DNA from: JAVBRU01 sp031547595
GTDB lineage: Bacteria > Bacillota > Clostridia > Christensenellales > Aristaeellaceae
Assembly (NCBI GenBank): GCA_031547595.1
Contig: JAVBRU010000126.1
Location: 1 to 6,214 of the forward strand
Reading direction: 5' to 3'
DNA length: 6,214 nucleotides
The translations under genes were made by a program, and so were the position numbers. Numbering within the stretch: position 1 is the first letter of the stretch; every line of letters starts with the position of its first letter. Below, in pieces: positions 1 to 5,093 of this stretch. A model generated the notes under the pieces. That model was not told the origin of the DNA. It searched no databases and saw only the letters and a program-made list of their open reading frames with translations.

Positions 1-93
1 GTGAAGATATTCCATAGATTCGTGAATATCCTCGATACCTATAAAAAGCGCCTAAAGTTATACGATTGGAAGGAGCTGGTTTTGGGAGTATAA
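1..93 (+). CDS. Possible C-terminal tail of an upstream gene (unrecognised)
   Basis: Frame 1 is open from the left edge for 30 codons and stops at TAA 91-93. The translation is rich in hydrophobic and basic residues and ends ...LYDWKELVLGV. It looks protein-like but I do not recognise a family. A strong terminator 66 bases after the stop would fit the end of a + strand transcription unit. A minus-strand frame is also open over this stretch, so the assignment is weak. Thirty codons are too few to prove coding. Confidence 0.25.
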   Translation: MKIFHRFVNILDTYKKRLKLYDWKELVLGV

Positions 94-158
94 TACCGTG
101 TGTCCGCACAGTGCTTTGGGCTACAGGCCGCCCGCAAAAACGGATATCACTCCTACAT

Positions 159-190
159 AAAAGCATCTCGCTTTGGTGGGATGCTTTTTT
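159..190 (+). terminator. Rho-independent terminator upstream of the ada-alkA operon
   Basis: AAAAGCATC (159-167) pairs with GATGCTTTT (180-188). Four more pairs (two G-C, two G-T) extend the stem inwards to a TTTG tetraloop at 172-175. The 3' arm runs into six T residues (185-190). It ends transcription from the left on the + strand and isolates the operon that starts about 90 bases later. Confidence 0.8.
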
Positions 191-221
191 ATATAGATTA
201 AAAACCATGTCCGAAAATAGC

Positions 222-249
222 CAGACATTTAGAAAAGACATGTTATAAT
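222..249 (+). promoter_or_regulatory. Putative promoter and Ada-type operator of the alkylation-repair operon
   Basis: A perfect -10 box TATAAT lies at 244-249. The best -35 candidate, CAGACA at 222-227 with a 16-base spacer, matches the consensus poorly, as is common at activator-dependent promoters. The motif GACAT occurs three times just upstream: inverted at 207-211 and direct at 224-228 and 237-241. The two direct copies are 13 bases apart. Because the first gene encodes an Ada-like activator, these repeats are plausible binding sites, but that role is inferred. Confidence 0.5.
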
Positions 250-280
250 GAAATCAGTATTTAGCAAGGAGGCGAGAATA

Positions 281-1741
281 TTGGTGGAGAACACTGCTGG
301 CCTGTATGCCGCATTTAAGGCAAAAGATGCTCGTTTTGACGGACGCTTCTTTGTCGGCATATCTTCCACAGGGATATATTGCCGCCCGGTGTGCAGGGCG
401 CGGCAGCCTAAACCCGAAAACTGCACTTTTTACCATACGGCAGCGGAAGCGGAGCAGGCGGGCTATCGCCCCTGTCTTTTATGCAGGCCGGAACTTGCCC
501 CCGGCACGTCCAAAACGGATGCAACCGCCAACTTGGTCTATCGGGCCGCAAGGATGCTGGAGGAAAACTGCGGCAGCGGCTTAAGATTGGACGAGCTCGC
601 CGGGCGGCTTGGTTGTACCGACCGGCATTTACGGCGCGTGTTCCAAGCGGAATACAATGTGTCGCCGGCAGCATATCTGCAAACCTGCCGGCTACTTCTT
701 GCCAAAAACCTGTTGACCGACACAAACCTGTCTATACTCGATGTGGCGATGGCTTCTGGGTTCGGCAGCCTGCGCCGCTTCAATGATCTGTTCAAAAAAC
801 ACTACAATCTTGCGCCCACTGCTTTGAGAAAAAGGATGTCACAAGAAAAACGGTGCAGCAGCGATGTGACTTTGGCGCTGGGCTATCGTCCGCCGTATCC
901 GTGGGAAGAAATGCTCCGCTTTCTCGCCGTACGAGCCATCTCTGGGGTTGAATTGGTAAAGAACGGTGAATACCTGCGCACTGTGCATATGGCGACTTCT
1001 GAAAACATGCATCTGCACGGCTGGGTGTGCGTAGGACACAGGCGGGAAAAGAACGCGCTGACCGTCACAGTCAGCGAAACCCTGCTGCCGGTATTGCCAC
1101 AGGTATTGGCGCGGGTACGGCATTTGTTTGATCTTTACTGCGACCCTGATGCGGTGTATGAAACGCTGCAAGCAATGAACGAAATCCGTCCGAGCCTCTG
1201 TGTGTTGGGTACGCGCTTGCCGGGATGCTTTGCCCCCTTTGAAATGTCGGTTAGGGCGGTGCTGGGGCAGCAGATCACCGTCAAGGCGGCAAGCACATTG
1301 GCGGCGAGGATTGCAGAAACCTACGGCACGCCCATTCAAACGGGGGTTGATGGTTTAACCCATGTGTTTCCCTCTCCCGAAGATTTTCTTGCTTTGGACG
1401 GCCCCATTGAAAATCATCTTGGGCCGCTCGGCGTCATCGCGGCGCGGGCGAAAACAATCTATGAGCTGGCGCGGGCACTCCATGCGGGCGAGATTGAGTT
1501 TGGACTTTCGGCGCAACCGGGAGAACAAATCAAAAAGCTGATGACGATTCGCGGGATTGGAAGCTGGACGGCGCAATATATCGCCATGCGGGCAATGGAA
1601 TGGCCGGACGCTTTTCTGGAAACGGATGTAGGCGTAAAAAAAGCTCTGCCGGACTACACATCGAAAGAGCTATTGCAACTCGCAGAAGCATGGCAGCCGT
1701 GGCGCAGTTACGCGACAATGAACCTTTGGAACGCACTGTAA
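281..1741 (+). CDS. alkA: Ada sensor/AraC activator fused to AlkA DNA-3-methyladenine glycosylase
   Basis: This 486-residue fusion has three parts. Residues about 8-75 are an Ada-type zinc domain: Cys34 and Cys38 (GIYCRPVCRARQP) with Cys65 and Cys68 (RPCLLCRPE) match the four zinc cysteines of E. coli Ada, where the first accepts a methyl group from DNA methylphosphotriesters. Residues about 85-185 are an AraC-type double helix-turn-helix. Residues about 200-486 are AlkA: an N-terminal domain, LGQQITVKAAS, the helix-hairpin-helix LMTIRGIGSWTAQYIAMR, and catalytic Asp449 in FLETDVGVKK; E. coli AlkA uses the equivalent Asp238 to excise alkylated bases. Expected role: sense methylation damage, activate its own operon and start base excision repair in the cytoplasm. 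The TTG start at 281 is chosen because AAGGAGG (266-272) lies 8 bases before it; GTG 284 is an alternative. The in-frame ATG at 248 overlaps the -10 box and has no ribosome site. No internal lesion is seen. Ogt follows 13 bases after the stop. Confidence 0.93.
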   Translation: MVENTAGLYAAFKAKDARFDGRFFVGISSTGIYCRPVCRARQPKPENCTFYHTAAEAEQAGYRPCLLCRPELAPGTSKTDATANLVYRAARMLEENCGSGLRLDELAGRLGCTDRHLRRVFQAEYNVSPAAYLQTCRLLLAKNLLTDTNLSILDVAMASGFGSLRRFNDLFKKHYNLAPTALRKRMSQEKRCSSDVTLALGYRPPYPWEEMLRFLAVRAISGVELVKNGEYLRTVHMATSENMHLHGWVCVGHRREKNALTVTVSETLLPVLPQVLARVRHLFDLYCDPDAVYETLQAMNEIRPSLCVLGTRLPGCFAPFEMSVRAVLGQQITVKAASTLAARIAETYGTPIQTGVDGLTHVFPSPEDFLALDGPIENHLGPLGVIAARAKTIYELARALHAGEIEFGLSAQPGEQIKKLMTIRGIGSWTAQYIAMRAMEWPDAFLETDVGVKKALPDYTSKELLQLAEAWQPWRSYATMNLWNAL

Positions 1742-1754
1742 GGAGGGGCACGAA

Positions 1755-2300
1755 ATGTATTATTCGACCATATATCAATCACCCATCGGAGCCATCACGC
1801 TCGCTTGTGATGGCAATGGGGAAAATCTTGTCGGCCTATGGACGGAGGGGCAAAAGTACCACGGGGATACCATCCCCGAAGCGATGGTGGAGAAGAACAA
1901 CATGCCACTGTTTGACCAAGCGAAGAAATGGTTGGACAGATATTTTGCCGGGGAGAAGCCCGCAATTTCAGAGTTGCCGCTTGCCCCCATCGGCGGCGAG
2001 TTTCGGCAGGGGGTGTGGAATATCCTGCGCGAAATCCCCTATGGCGAGGTGATGACCTACGGCGGCATTGCAAAAAAGATGGCTGAAAAGATGGGCAAGA
2101 AAACAATGTCCAGTCAAGCGGTGGGCGGGGCCGTTGGGCACAACCCGATCTCTATCATCGTTCCCTGCCACCGGGTGGTTGGTTCCAATGGCAGCTTGAC
2201 AGGCTTTTCCGGCGGCGTCGCGATGAAAATGAAGCTGCTTGAACTTGAGGGTGTGGATATGTCTGATATGTTCGTGCCGAAGAAAGGCACAGCGCTCTAA
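1755..2300 (+). CDS. ogt: Methylated-DNA--[protein]-cysteine S-methyltransferase (Ogt/AdaB)
   Basis: A 181-residue O6-alkylguanine-DNA alkyltransferase. It transfers the alkyl group from O6-alkylguanine (and O4-alkylthymine in the family) irreversibly to its own cysteine. The active site is Cys138 in IIVPCHRVVGSNG. The helix-turn-helix and tyrosine region EVMTYGGIAKKM (about 97-108) and the closing GFSGG loop are present, and the length is normal. Oddity: the arginine finger of human MGMT (Arg128 in RAVGGAM) is Gln121 here (QAVGGAV). From memory, clostridial homologues often share this, so it need not mean inactivity. AAGGAGG (1740-1746) overlaps the stop of the preceding gene, 13 bases lie between the two frames, and co-transcription is expected. 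B. subtilis adaA-adaB is the known parallel; here the glycosylase is also fused to the sensor. Confidence 0.95.
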   Translation: MYYSTIYQSPIGAITLACDGNGENLVGLWTEGQKYHGDTIPEAMVEKNNMPLFDQAKKWLDRYFAGEKPAISELPLAPIGGEFRQGVWNILREIPYGEVMTYGGIAKKMAEKMGKKTMSSQAVGGAVGHNPISIIVPCHRVVGSNGSLTGFSGGVAMKMKLLELEGVDMSDMFVPKKGTAL

Positions 2301-2329
2301 AAACAACTGCAAAAGGAGTGGCGATTACT

Positions 2330-2485
2330 ATGGAAGTATTCTCAACCTATTATGATAAAGCGCCCGAATTAAACAAGGACACCTATACCTTTGTGCGCGT
2401 TTCATGTATGGCGTCACCTGAATGGTTTTCGGAACAAGCAGGCGAATATGTGGAATTGTCCGGCACTTTCGGGCCGACCCCGGCC
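2330..2485 (+). pseudogene. Truncated DUF488-like gene (N-terminal part only)
   Basis: The frame opens at ATG 2330 behind AAAAGGAG (2311-2318), 29 bases after ogt, so it was probably the third gene of the operon. An in-frame GTG at 2318 overlaps the ribosome site and is less likely. The first about 50 residues (MEVFSTYYDKAPEL, then FVRVSCMASPEWF) resemble the start of DUF488 proteins, which begin with a strand such as I/VxTSYF and have a later (I/V)S...P.W(F/Y) motif. DUF488 proteins are normally well over 100 residues. Here the match fades near residue 50 (GTFGP) and the text continues as methyltransferase-like sequence, so a deletion seems to have removed the rest. The right edge is approximate. 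The family call is from memory of the motif pattern. Confidence 0.5.
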
Positions 2486-3040
2486 ATGCTTGCCGTTGGC
2501 GAGGAAGAAGCGGCAAAAGCGGAATTACAAACAGGCAGTTTGTCATGGCTACGTTGAGGAAATCCCATTTTCAGATGCACATTTCGATATCGTCCTGACA
2601 CGGCTTGCGTTCACCATTTCACTGAAATAGTGCGGCCTTTTTCTGAAATGAGCCGCATTCTGAAACATGGCGGGAAGCTCGTTGTGATTGATATGGAGGC
2701 GGCCGCCGAGAGGCTTCGTGAAGTTGAGGACAGAATTGAAAACATGCGCAACCCTTCCCATGTCAAAAACCGCAACAAGTAGGAGTTTTCACACCTGTTT
2801 GAACAGCTTGGATATTCTATTATGAAACAGGAATCCACCGCTATTGAGGTATCATTAACGGCATGGCTGGAGTTGACCAATACCCCTGAACATACTGGGA
2901 AAGATATAACTGACTTGATGGAAGATGATATGCGCGGAGGGAAACCTACCGGGTTTGCTCCATATCAGAAAGACGGCGAAATCTATTTTGACCAACGCGG
3001 GCTGCGGGTGATTGGCACAAAGCAGCCCCCCAACATATAG
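2480..3040 (+). pseudogene. Degenerate class I SAM-dependent methyltransferase
   Basis: Three reading frames together spell one methyltransferase. The first piece (to about 2540) ends PTPAMLAVGEEEAAKAELQTGS, a post-motif-I helix. After a frameshift near 2540 the next frame gives HGYVEEIPFSDAHFDIVLTR followed by LAF. After a second shift at about 2612 (one base missing) the third frame gives HHFTEIVRPFSEMSRILKHG, then GKLVVIDME, the usual motif IV to VI order. An in-frame TAG (2780-2782) interrupts NRNK*EFSHLFEQLGY; CAG there would restore Gln. The end, GFAPYQKDGEIYFDQRGLRV, is a typical C-terminus. The glycine-rich motif I that binds SAM is absent, lost at the junction with the DUF488-like fragment. 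The gene cannot make an active enzyme. Its former substrate cannot be told. Confidence 0.8.
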
Positions 3041-3055
3041 GAAGCAGGTAATAGT

Positions 3056-3409
3056 ATGGTTTTAGTAATATTTGAGGTGACGATCAAAAAAGACTGTATG
3101 GACGGTTATCTTGCGCTGGCCGCGAATCTGAAAGATGAGCTTATGAAAAGCGAGGGCTTTATACGATCAGAGCGTTTTTCCAGCCTTGTCAATGAGGGAA
3201 AGCTGCTTAGTCTGTCGGTTTGGGAAAGCGAGGAGGCGGTCAGTAAATGGCGCAATCAGGCAAAGCATCGCATGAGCCAAAAGCAGGGGCGCGATTCCAT
3301 GTTTGAAAGCTATCATATTACTGTTGCTTCAAAAATCTGCAGTTACAGCAAAGATGACCGTTCAGAAGCACCGAATGATTCCAATCAATTTTTTCATCAG
3401 CCGGGTTAG
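3056..3409 (+). CDS. ABM-domain protein (antibiotic biosynthesis monooxygenase-like)
   Basis: A 117-residue protein of the dimeric alpha/beta-barrel ABM family. The strand VLVIFEVTIKK is followed by a helix (YLALAANLKDELMKSEGF), a strand with RSERFSSL, and the family signature LSLSVWESEEAVSKWRNQ then KHRMSQKQGR, ending YHITVA at about residue 92. The tail (about 93-117) is polar and ends in a normal TAG. Family members include cofactor-independent monooxygenases and haem-degrading enzymes, but many are uncharacterised, so no substrate can be assigned. The start is ATG 3056, 15 bases after the methyltransferase remnant, with a weak site GCAGGT (3044-3049). It may have shared a transcript with the decayed genes before it. 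No frameshift is visible. Confidence 0.82.
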   Translation: MVLVIFEVTIKKDCMDGYLALAANLKDELMKSEGFIRSERFSSLVNEGKLLSLSVWESEEAVSKWRNQAKHRMSQKQGRDSMFESYHITVASKICSYSKDDRSEAPNDSNQFFHQPG

Positions 3410-3490
3410 CATACTTGAAGCATTACACTAAATGCGCTGATGAGCAGACAATAGCCCGCTATTTTTATGCGTTTTCGTCCGTAAGTAGTA

Positions 3491-3504
3491 GCCCCGACAG
3501 GGGC
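3491..3504. repeat. Small GC-rich hairpin in the ICE-like region
   Basis: GCCCC (3491-3495) and GGGGC (3500-3504) form a perfect five-pair stem with the loop GACA. No T run follows on the + strand, so it is not a simple terminator. It sits about 90 bases before the larger hairpin. Confidence 0.6.
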
Positions 3505-3593
3505 GCAGCAGACGCGTCAGCGGCTTAACAAAACTGGCGGCGAGGCCGCAGGCTTTGAGCAGGGGTTTGGAGATGGTTTAGCCACCAACAAGA

Positions 3594-3637
3594 GGTCTGG
3601 TGATTGGATTTTCGTCAGAAAATGCAGTCACCAGACC
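3594..3637. repeat. 44-base hairpin, candidate oriT or mobilization-region structure
   Basis: Two 20-base arms (3594-3613 and 3618-3637) flank the loop GTCA. The outer ten pairs GGTCTGGTGA/TCACCAGACC are perfect, and so is the inner ATTTTC/GAAAAT. Between them are one G-T wobble (3604 with 3627) and one G-G mismatch (3607 with 3624). There is no T tract after the 3' arm, so a terminator is unlikely. The surrounding DNA resembles the non-coding region next to mobC and the relaxase in Tn1549-like elements, where an extruded hairpin could be bound by relaxosome proteins. The structure is directly visible; the oriT role is inference. No nick site can be assigned. Confidence 0.65.
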
Positions 3638-3640
3638 CTG

Positions 3641-3748
3641 CTTGCCAGAATCGAAATCGGCGATATGGGTGGGGTGTCAACGCAGACGATCCTAAGGCTA
3701 CAGGCAATGGCAGTGAAATTCCAAAAGCTTCTTTGCTCCAAGTGCTGA
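3641..3748 (+). pseudogene. Possible remnant of an XRE-like helix-turn-helix gene
   Basis: This frame reads LLARIEIGDMGGVSTQTILR, then LQAMAVKFQ and a stop at 3746-3748. The pattern LxRIExG...VS.QTxLxLxxA resembles helices 3 to 5 of XRE/Cro-type domains. No start codon, ribosome site or first helices are present; the frame runs back into the hairpin at 3594-3637, whose 3' arm abuts the fragment. A second frame starting at ATG 3622 is also open here, so the call is tentative. Confidence 0.25.
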
Positions 3749-3887
3749 TTGGAGAGCAACGTTGCAAGTAGGATATAGGCAGATGTGATTAATTATATCC
3801 AGTAGACATTTGAGTTAGATAATGCCCATAACCATGTGCTCAGCTGAGTTTTGGAGTGGTCACATAGTTTTAGTATACTGCACTTCA

Positions 3888-4274
3888 CTATTCCAAATCT
3901 TGAACACTCATTTTTTCTAAGGCGCGTTGCCTGTGACGTTTACCCCTGCAAGCGGCATAAATAGCAAGCAAGATAGCCGTTGGAATATTGTGAAGAATGA
4001 AGATGTATACCGCCGAACCAATAATTGAGGACATGCTTGCTATTTGTTCGGTGGTTTGCGCGACAATTTCCCCATTTACAGTAGTTGTCATTGTTCCCAT
4101 GTGAGCGGAGAACAACAGAACGCCTAATAGAGCCATAATGGAAACCCCAAATGAAACGAATGGTAGGATAAGCCCAGCCCATTTGTTTTCTTTCTTTGAC
4201 AGAAATATTTGTAGACATATCCCGCCTGCTCCTAAAATGAGAACAAGCAGAATAGCTACTATGGCCAATCTCAT
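3888..4274 (-). CDS. Small three-helix membrane protein of unknown function
   Basis: A 128-residue protein with three hydrophobic segments at about 4-26, 33-57 and 82-108. The lysine-rich loop KKENK after the first segment and the basic tail RGKRHRQR should be cytoplasmic, giving an N-out, C-in topology. The Thr-rich loop between segments 2 and 3 (about residues 58-80) would lie outside. There is no cleavable lipobox or catalytic motif and I do not recognise a family. Its ATG (4272-4274) shares one base with the TAA of the DUF2089 gene upstream, and AGGGGTG (4283-4289) lies inside that gene, so translation is probably coupled. A role as the target or signal partner of that regulator is inferred from this arrangement alone. 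Confidence 0.75.
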   Translation of the reverse strand: MRLAIVAILLVLILGAGGICLQIFLSKKENKWAGLILPFVSFGVSIMALLGVLLFSAHMGTMTTTVNGEIVAQTTEQIASMSSIIGSAVYIFILHNIPTAILLAIYAACRGKRHRQRALEKMSVQDLE

Positions 4275-4573
4275 TATGCTTTCACCCCTACCTTTTTATA
4301 TTCAGAGATCAAAATTTTCGCTGTATCGAAGTCAATCTTATCATTAACGACAAGTCGCTTGATGAGTGCCACATACGGTTCATTGGCTGTGTCCTCGCTG
4401 ATTTGGATTTTTTGTATCAGCTTATCAAGCCGCAAGCGCACGGTCGGATAAGTAACGCTGTATTGTCGTGCCATTTCTTTCAACGAGCCGGAAGCCTGTA
4501 AGAACTTTTTGATGAACGCGACATCCTCATCTTCAAGATTCACCATCCAATCAGGAACAATTTCTAACGCCAC
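4274..4573 (-). CDS. DUF2089-family helix-turn-helix protein
   Basis: A 99-residue protein. DWMVNLEDEDVAFIKKFLQA (8-27) followed by SGSLKEMARQYSVTYPTVR (28-46) and LRLDKLIQKI (47-56) is the DUF2089 pattern: a helical lead, then a helix-turn-helix related to sigma-factor-like DNA-binding domains. Longer family members carry an N-terminal zinc ribbon; this one starts directly at the helical part, as short members do. The GTG start at 4571-4573 is chosen because AAAGGAG (4582-4588 on the complement) lies 8 bases before it. An in-frame ATG at 4625-4627 overlaps the -35 box and lies upstream of any transcript start. The product is probably a DNA-binding regulator, possibly of its own promoter. It is the first gene of a two-gene operon with the membrane protein. 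This module is AT-richer than the ada-alkA operon, suggesting separate acquisition. Confidence 0.8.
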   Translation of the reverse strand: MALEIVPDWMVNLEDEDVAFIKKFLQASGSLKEMARQYSVTYPTVRLRLDKLIQKIQISEDTANEPYVALIKRLVVNDKIDFDTAKILISEYKKVGVKA

Positions 4574-4598
4574 ACAATCAACTCCTTTAATAATAAGC

Positions 4599-4627
4599 AG
4601 CATAACACTTAATATTGTTAAAGTCAA
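4599..4627 (-). promoter_or_regulatory. Promoter and candidate operator of the DUF2089/membrane operon
   Basis: On the minus strand, TTGACT (4622-4627) and TATGCT (4599-4604) are separated by 17 bases, a near-consensus vegetative promoter. An 18-base imperfect palindrome, TAACA...TGTTA (4603-4620), fills the spacer and would let a bound protein block RNA polymerase. A direct repeat of CGTTTA (4632-4637 and 4640-4645) lies just upstream of the -35 box. The regulator is not shown by sequence; the DUF2089 protein is the obvious candidate. Confidence 0.7.
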
Positions 4628-4645
4628 TGGGCGTTTATACGTTTA

Positions 4646-4684
4646 ATAAAATTAAGGCGAATTGCTATTCTGCAATTCGCCTTA
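4646..4684 (-). terminator. Rho-independent terminator with a 13-bp perfect stem
   Basis: TAAGGCGAATTGC (4653-4665) and GCAATTCGCCTTA (4672-4684) pair perfectly around a six-base loop. Read on the minus strand, the stem is followed by ATTTTATT; on the + strand it is followed by ACCCC. It therefore ends leftward transcription, eight bases after the stop of the small minus-strand remnant at 4692-4766. It shields the DUF2089 promoter from readthrough. Confidence 0.7.
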
Positions 4685-4691
4685 CCCCGTA

Positions 4692-4766
4692 TTATATAAA
4701 TTTCTTACCACGGATCCATTGTAACACATCCTCGAAGGAAATCAAAGTAATCTGCCTAAATAAAAG
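4692..4766 (-). pseudogene. C-terminal remnant of an unknown minus-strand gene
   Basis: The minus strand is open for 24 codons, reading RQITLISFEDVLQWIRGKKF and Ile before TAA (4692-4694). An in-frame stop at 4767-4769 lies just upstream, and no start codon with a ribosome site is visible. The amphipathic helix-like composition and a strong terminator right after the stop suggest the tail of a gene whose body was lost at a junction near 4760-4790. I do not recognise the family, and 24 codons are weak evidence. Confidence 0.35.
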
Positions 4767-4791
4767 TTAATATTCATTTCACCCCCCTTGA

Positions 4792-4958
4792 CAGAACATA
4801 GCGGAGCTGATGAGTGTGTTCAGAGAAGCCGCTGACATCAAAACCGCAGACACATTGGATTTGCCGCGCCCGAAAGCTAATTTTCACACTGCTGTGGCGA
4901 AGCCGTCCGAGATTCAGAAAGATATGGTCAAAGACCTGTCGGAACGCGCCAAAGAGGT
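4792..4958 (+). pseudogene. Internal fragment of the giant ICE SNF2-type helicase/methylase
   Basis: Frame 1 from about 4795 reads AELMSVFREAADIKTADTL, then LPRPKANFH and KPSEIQKDMVKDLSERAKEV. This is a characteristic internal stretch of the very large SNF2-type helicase/DNA-methylase protein of Tn1549-like ICEs, which is usually more than 2,000 residues; in intact copies the text continues toward VDPSVDNML and the helicase C-terminal domain. Only about 55 residues remain. A stop (4789-4791) lies immediately upstream, and the similarity ends near 4958. The ATG at 4810 is an internal methionine with no ribosome site. Assignment is from memory of the family sequence. The fragment is not functional and marks recombination at both ends. 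Confidence 0.7.
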
Positions 4959-4967
4959 ATCGGTGCA

Positions 4968-5093
4968 AAAGAAAAGCCATCCATTCTGGAGTCGCTCAAG
5001 GTCTACGGCGAAAAGAGCCGCCAGCTATTCGGTAGCGGCAGGAATGAAGTTGATAAATCAGCGGAAATCAGCATGTTGCAAGGAGGGCTGTTC
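4968..5093 (+). pseudogene. Fragment of a small coding region preceding mobC
   Basis: Frame 3 reads KEKPSILESLKVYGEKSRQL, then FGSGRNEVDKSAEIS, without a start codon, and continues in frame into the mobC start region. The polar, helix-forming composition looks coding and differs from the helicase fragment, which uses another frame. It may be the tail of a small ICE gene lying before mobC, joined to the helicase fragment at about 4958-4970. No stop separates it from mobC, so it could also be a lost N-terminal extension. I cannot name the family. Confidence 0.35.

Larger units (their letters stand above)
3410..3887. other. Gene-poor interval with ICE-like non-coding DNA
   Basis: No convincing intact gene lies between the ABM gene and the minus-strand membrane gene. 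Roughly 3470-3640 is GC-rich and full of small inverted repeats: GCCCC/GGGGC at 3491-3504, the palindrome GACGCGTC at 3511-3518, GCGGC/GCCGC at 3537-3549 and the large hairpin at 3594-3637. It resembles, from memory, the non-coding block beside the mobilization genes of Tn1549-like ICEs. After about 3750 the sequence becomes AT-rich and shows only weak repeats: GGATATA (3771-3777) with TATATCC (3794-3800), and the palindrome CTCAGCTGAG (3839-3848). No clear terminator was found for the genes on either side. Confidence 0.5.

Noticed and set aside
66..248. 60-codon + strand frame upstream of ada-alkA
   Set aside because: It runs straight through the terminator at 159-190 and into the promoter, and lacks protein-family features.
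839..1339. 166-codon minus-strand frame inside the ada-alkA gene
   Set aside because: It is a GC-driven shadow of a gene with clear family motifs on the + strand; it has no ribosome site and no recognisable motif.
119..3705. 10-base direct repeat GGCTACAGGC at 119-128 and 3696-3705 as attachment sites
   Set aside because: Repeats of ten bases are expected by chance several times in a window of this size, and no integrase or element boundary supports them.
3839..3848. Palindrome CTCAGCTGAG as a terminator for the membrane gene
   Set aside because: The arms are too short to form a stable stem with a loop, and no T run follows on the minus strand.
4138..4347. 69-codon + strand frame across the DUF2089/membrane genes
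   Set aside because: It is antisense to two better-supported genes and has no ribosome site or motif.
4718..4745. Minus-strand promoter-like boxes TTGATT-16-TACAAT
   Set aside because: They lie inside the coding remnant at 4692-4766 and would give only a transcript of about 60 bases into the terminator. The match is likely chance.
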